From: Pholiota molesta
Taxonomy: Eukaryota; Basidiomycota; Agaricomycetes; Agaricales; Strophariaceae
DNA: 33,649 nt
NCBI GenBank assembly: GCA_014925825.1
Contig: JACGCK010000362.1
Span: 1 to 33,649 of the forward strand
Direction of reading: 5' to 3'
In this document: positions 22,427 to 32,336 of the stretch, in pieces
Position numbering within the stretch: the first letter of the stretch is position 1
Layout of the letters: each line of letters begins with the position of its first letter
The notes under the pieces: model-generated
What the model was told of the DNA's origin: nothing
What the model saw: the letters and a program-made list of their open reading frames with translations, nothing else
Databases searched by the model: none
Made by a program: the position numbers and the translations under genes

Positions 22427-23450
22427 GGCTGAAAGGAATAAGTATATCATTTGGTCGGAGGGGACATTGAGTATTTACCTAGGAAGAGGGCACGATCCAA
22501 AACGACAAAGGCACAATATGAAAAGATGATATTCACAAACTAAGGAACATCGGTGAGTATATGATAAACCAAAGAAAATACAACTACTTACGGAGGAAGA
22601 TGAAACGGAAGCCTGTACACCCGCTATAAGATCTAGTGAAATTCCACCAAGCGGATTGCCAGGAATAGGAGCAAAAGTTCAACGAAAGTTTAAGAGGCCT
22701 GACGAAGTTCAAGAGGCCTGACAAATGTCTGTTAGTGCGGTAAACCACACTACCAGTAATAGAGGCTTATAGAGGCTGAACCAGTAACTGTTAGCGCGGT
22801 AAACCACACAACCAGTACGAAGATGAATGGCTCGATGAGAGAGAACGAACTTGTGCAACAATTACAACAAGTGCGTCAGGTCGGCGCTTGAATTCATTGA
22901 TCAGCGTGTCATGTGACACGCTGAAATGGTACATCACAATAACTTGAATAAGCCGCGTCTCCGACTTCATCAACGCCTTCCCACAGTGCTATGGTTTACC
23001 ATAGTAATGTTCTGGCCCCCCTCATTGCTATGGTTCATCTAATATAGCGTCCTCAACAATAAAGACTTCGACTACATGCCGGTGCTATGGTATACCATAG
23101 TAATGGTGTATTCTTTCAAACGATAATGATTCCGAGTCCCGACCTCTCCTCTGAACGACTGGTTGACGACTGGCCACCAAAGTGAATGCAATCTACTGTC
23201 TTACTAGTGCTATGGTTTACCGTAGTAATGGTACATTCTCCTCTACAATAACGAGATGGTAGGCAAGTCCCAACGCCAACACGCGGCGTCTCGCTCACTT
23301 AGTCCAATCTATTCAGAAACTTCATTCGGCAAAAAGATATCATAAATGTCCAACTACGCTCCAATTCCATGGCGCACGACGTTTACGCAACACTTGCCGA
23401 GTTACGAGTGTTCAGAACTGACGCGGCCTCATTTGCCGAGTTACGAGTGT
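22427..23450. other. Intergenic region with palindromic motif copies
   Basis: This 1-kb stretch separates two minus-strand genes and would hold the promoter of the 958-aa gene. It carries three copies of a CTATGGTAAACCATAG-type palindrome (22984-23009, 23081-23105, 23205-23230) and two related GCGGTAAACCACAC boxes (22731-22753, 22790-22812). No gene is seen. Confidence 0.7.
22731..23230. repeat. Cluster of GGTWTACC-centred palindromes (left)
   Basis: Plus-strand copies read GTGCTATGGTTTACCATAGT (22984-23009), the same with TATACC (23081-23105) and with a CGTAG arm (23205-23230). Two more boxes with the core GCGGTAAACCACAC are at 22731-22753 and 22790-22812, sharing flanks CTGTTAG and ACCAGTA. 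Three degenerate relatives on each side elsewhere in the window show that the motif is not local. Confidence 0.8.
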
Positions 23451-23460
23451 TCAGAACTGA
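23394..23460. repeat. 28-bp direct repeat overlapping a stop codon
   Basis: Identical 28-bp copies start at 23394 and 23433 (TTGCCGAGTTACGAGTGTTC...), followed by similar CGCGGCCT or AGCGGCCT. The right copy contains the stop codon of the 259-aa gene (23451-23453), so the duplication touches the end of its coding sequence. Confidence 0.85.
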
Positions 23461-24280
23461 AGCGGCCTTTCAGAAACCGTAAGCTTCTCGTACTCGCGTC
23501 CAAAACCATCAATACTTGCCTTTTTTACCCCAACTGTCGCTCGTCTCTCTGACTTCTTCTTTGCATACTCAGACGAGTATTTTAAATGCAGCTTGAATGC
23601 ATCTCGAACTGGCCAGTCCTTCACATATTGGCCGTCGATCTTGAAAGCCTTGGTTGTCTAGGAGTAATGTTAGTACATCCCTTCAGATATCTGTAGTCCA
23701 GACTCACTGATTGCATCGCTTCTTCCATGATCGCGGCGTTCTGCTTGCTGAAACAAACATTGGGTTCCAATTTTGCCTCTATCTTGTCATTGACAAGTTT
23801 CTGGAAAGCTTTGAACCGCTTCTCATCCCATCCCAACGCAGTCTGCAAGTTGTATCCTCCGCTATGGGCTCTTCCAGCTTCGCCAATTGGTTTTGGAATT
23901 GGGGCTCGTGCGACATCGCCATCTTCAGCCTCGCTGGCTTCATCTGAAATATCAGTAAGTGGTGAATCTGATCGATCGTGTAACATGGCTGATTTTGGAG
24001 GAATTATAAAGGTATCCCGCGCTGCTTGGATGGAGGGACCTTCGTGGCCGCCCTTTACGATTGGGAAAGATACTGGCGAATTAGACCGGTCCCGGAATCT
24101 GACGGATCGCATAGAAATCGGCTTTTGAGTGTAGGGTGCAGACATTTGGCGAAAATGTTTGCGGAGAGAAGTGGTGAAATCGCGTCTTGCAGTAATGTGT
24201 GGAGGAACAGGAAGTGCGTCGTACTTGAATTCAATTCGCGTACTAATCAAAGGAAGATGGGACTTGATGGGCGAAGCCAT
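23451..24280 (-). CDS. Agaricomycete family protein of unknown function (259 aa)
   Basis: Exon 1 (24280-23708, 191 codons) and exon 2 (23657-23451) are joined over a 50-nt intron with clean GTGAGT..CTAG borders. The N-terminal half is low-complexity with an SDSPLTDISDEASEAEDGD acidic patch and a PIPKPIGEAGR turn. The conserved part then starts with GGYNLQTALGWDEKRFKAF, continues with KLVNDKIEAKL and NAAIMEEAMQ, and ends with YVKDWPVRDAFKLHLKYSS and a Lys-rich tail. This GGYNL..W..VRD organisation belongs to a widespread multi-copy Agaricomycete family. I know no function for it. It lies upstream of, and in the same direction as, the 958-aa gene. Its upstream DNA has an (AT)n tract at about 24319-24335. 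Confidence 0.8.
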
Positions 24281-24318
24281 TGGTTTGGATTTCGGTCTAG
24301 GGTCTCAACTAGAGCATC

Positions 24319-24336
24319 TCATATATATATATATAC
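24319..24336. repeat. (AT)n microsatellite in a promoter
   Basis: About eight AT dinucleotides lie 40 bp upstream of the 259-aa gene start. The tract may supply its TATA element. Confidence 0.7.
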
Positions 24337-24521
24337 CATGCGCTTATTGTTATCAGTGTATCCAAGTTTTTTGTTTCTTTTGACATGTTCTTTCATTAAG
24401 ACTCCCTTCGTTTGGTAAGGTTTCTACGTGACCCCGGACAATATCGTCGCTAAGGCAGATTTAATTGTGTGTAACTTCTTAAAGGCGCGATGAAATGCGT
24501 CCTAGAATCTTAAGTCGTCTC

Positions 24522-25463
24522 TAGTGCTTGAAAGTCCGGTCCAGTCCGGTTTTTTGCCCATATTTGGCAAGACCGAGACCGAGACCGGTCTTCCAGTTTT
24601 CGAAGACCGCAAAAAACCGGACTGGACCGACTTGAACCGGTCTTTTGCGGTCTCAATCGGTTCAAAGACCGGTTATGACTGGTTACGGTCCAAACCGGTC
24701 TCAACCGGTCAGAGACCGGTCCAGACTGGTAATAGTTAGGTAGAATACTCTATGTAGTATGTAGTGCTTCAAAGAATATGAAAATCGGTGGAGAATTGAG
24801 TGAGAAACAATTAAAATACTAGCTAATGCAGTGGTTGAGCGCATTTTGTGATATCTCAGTCAATTCTTTACCATATATTATAGTTCTATGCTTGTTAAAA
24901 GGGTAATTTTAATATCTAACTGTATCCCAATTTGCGAAAGGGCGATGTCTATACTGAACGAAGCATAGGCAAAAGCGTCTTTGAAGTAGTCAAAAAGAGT
25001 AGAAAACATCGATATTGCTATAGCTCAACCAAATGTTTTTTAAATATTAAGGTTTAAATTGCATCCTGTAGATCTATATGTCCTCTATATATGTTTAAGT
25101 TTGCGAAAGGTACGACCCATTAACGTTTGCACTGCGGTTAAAAGCGTTTTTAGACGCCCAAAGTAATTACTCAAACGAAACTATTAATAACTTTGTCAAT
25201 TCTCATGCTAAAAATATGATTTGGGCATCGTTCGAAAGGAATTTTAACGTTTTACTAGCCTACAAATTTTCACGGCCAAAGACCGGTTGGGACCGGTCCA
25301 GACCGGTTTTTGATCGGTCCATCTGTTTTTTCAAACCTGTTGGACCGTGGACCGGACCGCGGTCTCGGTCTTTTCCGGTCCATCAATTTTCCGGTCATTT
25401 CCGGTTCAGTTCCGGTCCAGTCTCGGTTTTTTTCCAGTCTTGAGACCGGACTTCCAAGCACTA
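24522..25463. mobile_element. Non-autonomous hAT-type transposon (942 bp), second family
   Basis: Left end TAGTGCTTGAAAGTCCGGTC at 24522; right end at 25463 is its reverse complement with one or two mismatches (GACCGGACTTCCAAGCACTA). The element is flanked by the identical 8-bp GTCGTCTC at 24514-24521 and 25464-25471. Subterminal parts (24522-24730 and 25270-25463) are dense in GACCGGT-like repeats in both orientations. The AT-rich middle codes for nothing recognisable. The 8-bp duplication and the end sequence fit hAT. The ends differ from those of the element at 9133-10363, so two hAT families are present. The element lies between divergent genes (259-aa, minus; WD40-type, plus). Confidence 0.92.
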
Positions 25464-25565
25464 GTCGTCTCACTATTTGCATCTATCTGTGCCTCTCTAA
25501 AATCCTCTTATCCGACTAGTCGCGTCAACGCCCATCTATCCTGATATCATGCTATTCAATCATCA

Positions 25566-27138
25566 ATGGCCTTTCTATTCGGACATTCTGCCAGAAGCGT
25601 AAGGTCGAAAGCACTTGATTAATCATCCCTACTAAAAATAAATACATGATAGGAATACCATGTTCGCGCTCAGCTCCCTGCATCTGGCCCCATCAACTCA
25701 CTCTCTTTCAACGAAGATGGGAAATACCTCGCTAGTGGAGGTAAGCTACTGTATGTCTATTGATTAGGGGTAATCTTCTGATATTTTATAGGTGACGATG
25801 AAGTGCTGCGTGTGTGGGACGTAGAACGGAACAAGCTCCACCAGCTTATCAGCGACCAATTAGAGAGATGGGGGCAGGTTACCACCATTGCATGGTTGAC
25901 TGGATTTTCTACGGGGAGGGAAACAATTTGCTTTGGGACTGGACGTGGATTGATCCTCCTTTATCGACAAAAAAAGGATGAAGTAAGCATCTCTCTCAGC
26001 GAACGTGAAGATTGCCCTCTGACCTGTGCCAAGGAGAAATTCCACGAGCTGTCGAACACAGGCATGCTTCCGTTCAATGAGCCCGTCGAAAGCATGGATT
26101 ATAGTCGCAACCGCCTTGTTATTTCTGGCCACAGTGGAAGGATCAAGTTGGTACAGATTGAAAAAAATGGTGAGATATTTTTTCTCGTCGCGCCATTTTT
26201 GCTAAAAGCTATCGGAAGGGACACTCATTACCATGTGGTCCAAAAACATCAACGACCTTGCACAGGGAATGCCGGTCATTCCTCGAAGCGTTCGGTTCAT
26301 AACAAAGGGCGAAAACATTCTCGTCTTTGGTCTAGAATCTGGAATAATGTAAGTAATGATAGCTTTGTGTATGAAATATTCTTACTTTCTGTAGGTTACA
26401 TCTGACTACTGTAGCAGGGGCGGAGAGCTGGAGCAAAGTCTTAAAGTCAGGCATGTGAGTAATCTTGACCATATCTGCATGATACAAGTACTGATATGAT
26501 ATCTAATAGAGGAAATGTCGCCATCAGTGCTGACGAGAAATGGGTTCTAATAGACAACCTAGCAAAGGGTTTCGACATTTATTCATACCCCCATAGCTCT
26601 CCCTCAGACGTATTTACCATCCCACGACAGACCTGTCATATATTCGAAGCCACATTTCTGGAAAACGAAACCGCGATTGCCTGTGGAAGTGATCATGGCA
26701 TCATTCACATCTTCTCGCTGGAAACTTCACAATGCTTGCAGAAGTTGAAACACGGAGGGAAAAAGACAATGGTACAAACGGTTGATGTGAGTTAGATTTT
26801 ATAAACAAAAACTAGAACTTTGCTAATACACTCACAGGCATGCTTCACTGGGAAGGAGCATCTGATTGCAAGTGGGTCAAGTGACAGAAAATCGACCATC
26901 TACATATGGGAGAAGAAGGTAACTTTGAGTTCATACCACGATAAAACAAAACTCACCAGGGGATTTCTAGATCAAAGGATTTCAGACGGACCGTCAGAGC
27001 TACGGATGGACTTGGATCGCAGTTGTCCTACTCGTAGTCCTGAATATTCTTTCTATCCTCCTGGTCAGTGGAAATGTAGGGATGGGACTGGCGAATCTGT
27101 GGCCAAAATTGAAGTTCACTATTGGGCGTAATGCTTAG
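25566..27138 (+). CDS. WD40-type beta-propeller protein with C-terminal membrane anchor
   Basis: ATG 25566 begins MAFLFGHSARS. About eight exons join in frame. WD-like blades are visible: SLSFNEDGKYLASGGDDEVL then RVWDVERNKL; RLVISGHSGRIKLVQI; FLENETAIACGSDHGIIHIF; GKEHLIASGSSDRKSTIYIW. After an intron at about 26919-26969 the last exon encodes a polar turn (IKGFQTDRQSYGW) and a strong membrane segment (TWIAVVLLVVLNILSILLV), ending at TAG 27136-27138. The protein is therefore probably held in a membrane with the propeller on the other face. WD40 proteins with such a tail anchor recur in Agaricomycetes; their partners are unknown to me. No frameshift is needed. Confidence 0.75.
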
Positions 27139-27914
27139 AGATCGTGCAAGTTAGTAGATACCGCTCATGGACATTGAAATACATACCCTGTTTATTGATT
27201 GGCATGTTTAAACAATCATTGATATGGCTGTGAATTCCGAGGTAAGCTGCCTTGCTGAGGAGGGCTTACAGCGCGTTGTATGGTGATGCGGCGATGAGAC
27301 CAGCATATGTGACCGAGAACATAAAAATATCATTACCATGGACAAGCCATAGCACTGACAGGGTCTGAGAACATCGTTGTCCTAGACTCTAAATACCATG
27401 AAAATCATTACCCTGGCAAGCCATGGCACTGATCGATGATCATGAACGAAAGCTGAAGTTGAATTCCGTTCACTGGTGCATCACGCGTTGAGCATCTGGA
27501 TATAATATGTACAAATAGACAGAAAGAGTGCAACTATGACGCATCCACCCAACATCCACCGAAGGAAGGTGATGATTTAATTAGTGACGCGTCCAGGACG
27601 CGTCCACTGAAGGAGGCGATGATTGGTTCAGTAGTAGTATCAGTACCTAACAATAATCTCAGAGGAGGCAAAGCTTGGCAAGTGTTTGAGGTTTGAGAAC
27701 ACTTTGATTTGATACATGAAAATACAGAAGTACAATTGCTATCTATCATTACGGGGGTATATGGGGGTATTGATTGCCTCTCAGAGGTATCACAAGGAAC
27801 TACTTAGGATAAGCGGGGTAAGCGTGCTTCTTAGATATGAAACACAAGGTCCTTCGGGAATCGAAATGGGGTTCTCTGCCTGACTCGCAGGACAAATCTG
27901 AGCAGACAATGGCA
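27139..27914. other. Intergenic region with palindromic motif and a 48-bp repeat
   Basis: No gene is seen. Two degenerate copies of the GGTAAACC palindrome (27331-27356 and 27406-27431; cores CCATGGACAAGCCATAGCAC and CCCTGGCAAGCCATGGCAC) sit in a short tandem duplication. Two diverged 48-bp units start TGAC at 27537 and 27585 and include ACGCGTCC boxes. Confidence 0.6.
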
Positions 27915-28421
27915 TTAGAATTGGGCCTCAGACAATAAATGCCCAATGACAAACTTGTTGATCGCCTCATCAATCCTTTGAGCATCTTGAGAAGGCATGT
28001 TGATGTAATCGTTCTGCTCAGCTCCTATCCTCATCGCAACGATATCGCCCCGCCAGTGGCCGGCGACTGCGGCGTTCAACGGAAGGTGGCAATGGTTCTG
28101 ACAAAAGACAATGAAGTTGTACTTCTTTCCATTTTGGTGCACTGTGATTTTTGCGTCGTGTAGATGGGGTTGGATATATCGATGATCGAATAAGCTTTCA
28201 ACCCATGGATATCGGCGGCCTCTGCGTCCGCGCTTAGGAGAGACTGAAGTCGGGACAGCTTTCCAGCTCGGGCGTGCCTTATCGCTCGAGTAAACTCGCG
28301 CGCGAACCCAGATTGTAGAATTTCTCTAATAAGTGGGTCAGCATGCGATAGGAACCATCACTAATCTCAGGTTTCAACGTACCGTTTGAGAAAGGGAAGG
28401 TTGGCTACGACTCGAAGGCAT
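27915..28421 (-). CDS. Agaricomycete family protein of unknown function (149 aa)
   Basis: Exon 1 (28421-28383) encodes MPSSRSQPSLSQT. A 57-nt intron (28326-28382) follows, then exon 2 (28325-27915, 137 codons including the stop). Both borders keep phase 0. Exon 2 shows a basic Arg-rich part, then RRYPWVESLFDHRYIQPHLH, DAKITVHQNGKKYNF, CQNHCHLPLNAAV and MRIGAEQNDYINM. These elements are shared with a multi-copy Agaricomycete family of short proteins, for which I know no function. The gene is divergent from the coiled-coil gene starting at 28720, with 298 bp between starts. Confidence 0.7.
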
Positions 28422-28719
28422 GGTTATGAGAGTAAGGATTGGAACTTGAAAATGGGGGGATTTCTAATGAACAACGTCAGTCATTCTGATATATATACAA
28501 CTGAATCACAATAGACACCTTGACTATGCACCGTTGAGAAGAGAATCCATGAAGGGTGGAGCGCGCAAGAACAATGGGTCTGGGGTTAACAAAAGGCGCT
28601 GTAATGTTGTATCCTATCGTAAGGAAGCCACAGCAGCCATAGCAACATTATAGGCAGCAAAGATAATAGGCGGCGCCGTATTATAATGCTGCATTCAAGA
28701 AATCGCGCCAGATATTCCA

Positions 28720-31475
28720 ATGGCCCTCAATCTCCTCAAATCTTTCCTTCCAGCAACCGACCCCAACATGACCAACCCCGACATCGAGATGAACAACTTA
28801 GAAACACGCAGCAGGACTGCCAGTGCTTCCGAGTCCTTATCTCGCCCCGCCTCTCCACACTCTAACATGGATTTGTACACAGAGGACAATGCAGCCATCC
28901 TGGGGCCACAACCGCTTGCCTCGCTTCCCTCTGGAGAGCAGTTGCACCCCCCGAGCAGTCCTTCCATATCTCAAACACAAAACCCGGTAACTTCGGATGA
29001 AGTGCTCCAGGCGGACGATGGTCTTCCTGTATCCCAGGTGGAAAATCCAACGAATTCGGATGAAGCTCCTCAAACAAGGCAACGTTTTGCCCAGTTCGAC
29101 TTCAATGCGGTGTCGGCTTCTTCGACTGACCAACTTCTACCATTGCTGCCTGCTGCCGAAATCATACCACCAACTCATACCAGAAAGAGGCGTCGTTCGG
29201 GGGGCGAACCTTCCCAGGTTCGCATTGTAAGGCAGCCTTCGGTAAGCTCAATGTGTTCAGTGTATCTAAATGTTGAAACTGATAACATTTCGCGACAGTT
29301 GGGGATAGAAGAAGTCGTGGCGAAGCAGTTCGAGCAAAAACATGCAGAATTCGAAAAAAAGCAAAAGGAAATGGAGGAACGCCAAAGAGGAGTGGAAAGG
29401 ACTCTGCAGGAGGCCGATCAATGGGCGAAAGAGGAGTCCAATAAACGCAAACTCGCGGAGGCCCAACGTGCAGAGGAGCAGGTTCAACGTATAGCAGCCG
29501 AAAAACAACGCAAAGAAGAAGAGGCCCGACTCGGCGACCAACTCGCAAAGGCCTTGAAACGTGCGGAGGATCTTGAAAAAGAGGTAGAAAGAACTCGGAA
29601 TGAAGCTGCTGAACAAATCCGCCAGCTGACGCAAAATTCGACAAAGATGCAGGCGATGATGGAGGCGATGATGGCAAAGATCGAGGGGATAAATTCCACA
29701 GAGGAGAGAGTGGTCCGAGTTCCTCCTCCAGGTGAGATACGAGCTCAGGATGAGCCCAACCCAATGGATCTCTACGATGAACGCGCAGTTATCAATACCT
29801 CGAACACCCCATCCCTTGCATTCATCGCAACTCCATGGCAGGCCAGCACTCCAGAAACCGCGCCTGGAGACCATCAAGGCCACATCCAACCACCGATGTT
29901 TCAGAATCCACGGTCACCTCAGCGCCTCGCTTCACCTGGGCCTTCAAATAGCCAAACGAAAGGCAAAGCTCCTATTAGAGGTGGAGAATACGATGGAGAT
30001 GACGGCGACGACGAAGACGACGAGGGTCGGGAAGAAGACAAAGACATGGAGGCAGTTAATGCTGCAATGGAACGGGGTGCGTCGGAGACTCCTGAACCCT
30101 CCGAAATCGACAGCGACAGCGAAGAAGTTAGAAAGAGGGCGAGGGCGAGGGCGAGGGCGAGCACTGTTCAAGACACGTCATATGTAAGTAATTTGATCCC
30201 ACATTTACTCCTAAGGACTCACATTATCGTCTCAAGGTTCCTCCGCCAACTCAATTTGTTCCGCCTCGAGGAGGCGGCCACTCAGCGGTTGACGCCGAAA
30301 GACTTTCAAATACGGTTCCGCAACGGCCTTCGTCGCGCCCGACCGAGATTAATCGTTTCCGCACCAGGACTAGCCAATCGTGGACGAATGGTCTCGCGAC
30401 CTATTATGGGCAAGATGCGGCACCAAGTGCTAATACGACTTCTGAATCGCCGCGAAAGAGGACCAAAACAATGGCAGGTGTGTTTCGCAAAATGGCACTG
30501 AAAGGCTTCGATCACGTAGGAGCTGCGCGAAAGGTATGTGATGATTTTGCAGAGAAGCCGATTTACTTAAGGTCATTAGACTGGAGTGCGACACGCAATG
30601 AACGAGTTGCTGGGAATTAACAAAGACGACCATATTATTAACAAGGAATCTGCAACTGAGGAGGAAGTCTATCGACATCGAGACGGGGGTTTAAACGATC
30701 CTGCCTTGTGCCCCATGCGTCCATATTTCTTGAAAGGAGGATTCAGCACTTGGAACGATCGTCTTTGCGAGAAGTTTGTCGACTACTATGAAGAAAAACT
30801 CGGCATTTCCTTCACGGACACTCAGAAAATGGACGCCGAGTTACATTTTATGGAGCGTCTGAACCGCCTGGGACGTTTATGGAGGAAGTCCAAGACAAAG
30901 AGTGAAGAGGAGAGATTGCCGCGGAGAGCAAGGTACTGAAGCGATCGAGAGCAAATACCCGGAGATCGACAGTAAGTGTTCTTCCATGTGCATTTGACAG
31001 CTTTTGAGCCTGATGGATTATAGTTGTATGACGACCGGCAAGAGATTGCTGTGGTAATTTGAGGAATCGAGATGGGACGATTCATGAAGGATGGAAGGCA
31101 CTCTATGAAATGGTGGAAAGGATGGGACTGTCCGGCATGAGCTCAGATGAAAGCGAGGTAGAAGGGAAACGTACCGCGTATATCGTCAAGAGGAGAGCAT
31201 GGCGCAGTGAAGAAGTTCAAAGATTGTTGATTTTCATCGACCAGGATTGCAACGCAACCGGTTCGACAGGATGTGCTCGCCCGGGAAACCCTCCTCGAGA
31301 GAGACGACGGCTCACAAACAGACAGACCACTATCAGCAAACGAGATCCTAGCCTGGGATGCCCGGAGAACTACTACGACAGGATTTATTACGCAGGCCTG
31401 AATAACCGAGAAATTAGGGCTCTAGATCCACAACCCGAGGATGATCTTCCAGAAATTGAACATACCTCGTCGTAA
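28720..31475 (+). pseudogene. Coiled-coil protein of an Agaricomycete family, apparently frameshifted
   Basis: ATG 28720 opens a Ser/Pro/Thr-rich N-terminus with a TRKRRRSGG basic patch. After a 57-nt intron (29242-29298) comes a long coiled coil rich in E, K, Q and R (about residues 170-310). Then follow acidic runs (DDGDDEDDEGREED), further introns (30184-30236, 30534-30579, 30972-31023) and the conserved C-terminus: PYFLKGGFSTWNDRLCEKF, KVLKRSRANTRRST then LYDDRQEIAV, GLSGMSSDESE, PGNPPRERRR and LGCPENYYDRIYY. This C-terminus marks a widespread Agaricomycete family of unknown function. To connect the conserved blocks, two frame changes without splice sites are needed, near 30905-30915 (GAAGAGGAGAG, probably two extra bases) and near 31052-31058. 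The copy is therefore probably decaying, unless these are sequence errors. Confidence 0.6.
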
Positions 31476-32336
31476 ATAGTCTACATGACACATCCTGATT
31501 CCAGACGTAGGAAGATATCCAAATGCCGTAGTAGAATGCCCAATAAGCATCGAGCGATTCTCTGTATGATTGAGAGCATACATTGCTATGGTAAACATAA
31601 CACTGTTGGTGGAAAAGAGTGCATTGTGAACCAAATCCTGACGTTGAAATAGTGTAACGAATGAGCGATGTACCTTTTCAACTTAGAGGGACATACCATG
31701 GTGTACCGACAGAAATCCATCACTGTGCCAAGTACGGGCCAAGTACGGCCATGAACACATTGCTACGGTAAACCGTTACACTGTGAGACAGGACAATACT
31801 GCATTGTGCCAACTACGGCCATGAACACATTGTTATGGTAAACCGTAACACTGTGAGGCAGGACAAGGGTGTCCGTCTTCGGTCCAACCCTACCCCAGCC
31901 ATGAGGTAACGTCACCCTATGTGACACTACCACGTGTGCCATCAGTCGCGTGAAGCGTCTTCAAGTCCCACAACCAATCTTGAATCCATGGTGCCAACCA
32001 TCGCCTCCGCTCTATCATGCTCTCCCCTAGGTGTATTGGCTTGCCAATGCAACTATTGATTTGAGGTACTTTGGTCTTCCGATGTAACTCTGTCATTTGG
32101 GAATTGCTAGGTATTGGCTAGCTGCATTGCGGCAGGACTTATTGTTGGTACTAGCACGATGGCTCTTGACGGGTAAGCCTTCTAGTCCTTTGTCTTTGTT
32201 CTGTAAAGAGACTGACGACTGATATAAAGGCAGGATGGGCTCAAGCTCTGCCGTAAGAACCTCCAAGCCGTTCACCCTTCGTCCTTACGCGCGCACGAAG
32301 GTGCTGTGGTTTACCGCAGTAACTTCTTTGTCTGCA
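31476..32336. other. Intergenic region with palindromic motif copies, 5' of the CACTA-like gene
   Basis: No gene is seen. Copies of the GGTAAACC palindrome lie at 31581-31605, 31758-31783 and 31828-31853, and a fourth at 32301-32322, inside the 5' leader of the transposase gene. The pair at 31758 and 31828 belongs to a 70-bp tandem duplication with the shared part TACGGCCATGAACACATTG. A weak relative is at about 31693. Confidence 0.7.
31581..32322. repeat. Cluster of GGTAAACC-centred palindromes (right)
   Basis: Copies read CATTGCTATGGTAAACATAA (31581), CATTGCTACGGTAAACCGTT (31758) and CATTGTTATGGTAAACCGTA (31828), each followed by ACACTG or CACTG. An inverted copy GTGCTGTGGTTTACCGCAGT lies at 32301. 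Copies in both orientations upstream of a CACTA-type transposase resemble subterminal repeats of En/Spm elements. Confidence 0.75.

Noticed and set aside
23621..23707. Read-through of the first exon of the 259-aa gene to a stop at 23621
   Set aside because: The alternative with a 50-nt intron (23658-23707) restores the conserved DWPVRDAF block in exon 2, so splicing is the better model.
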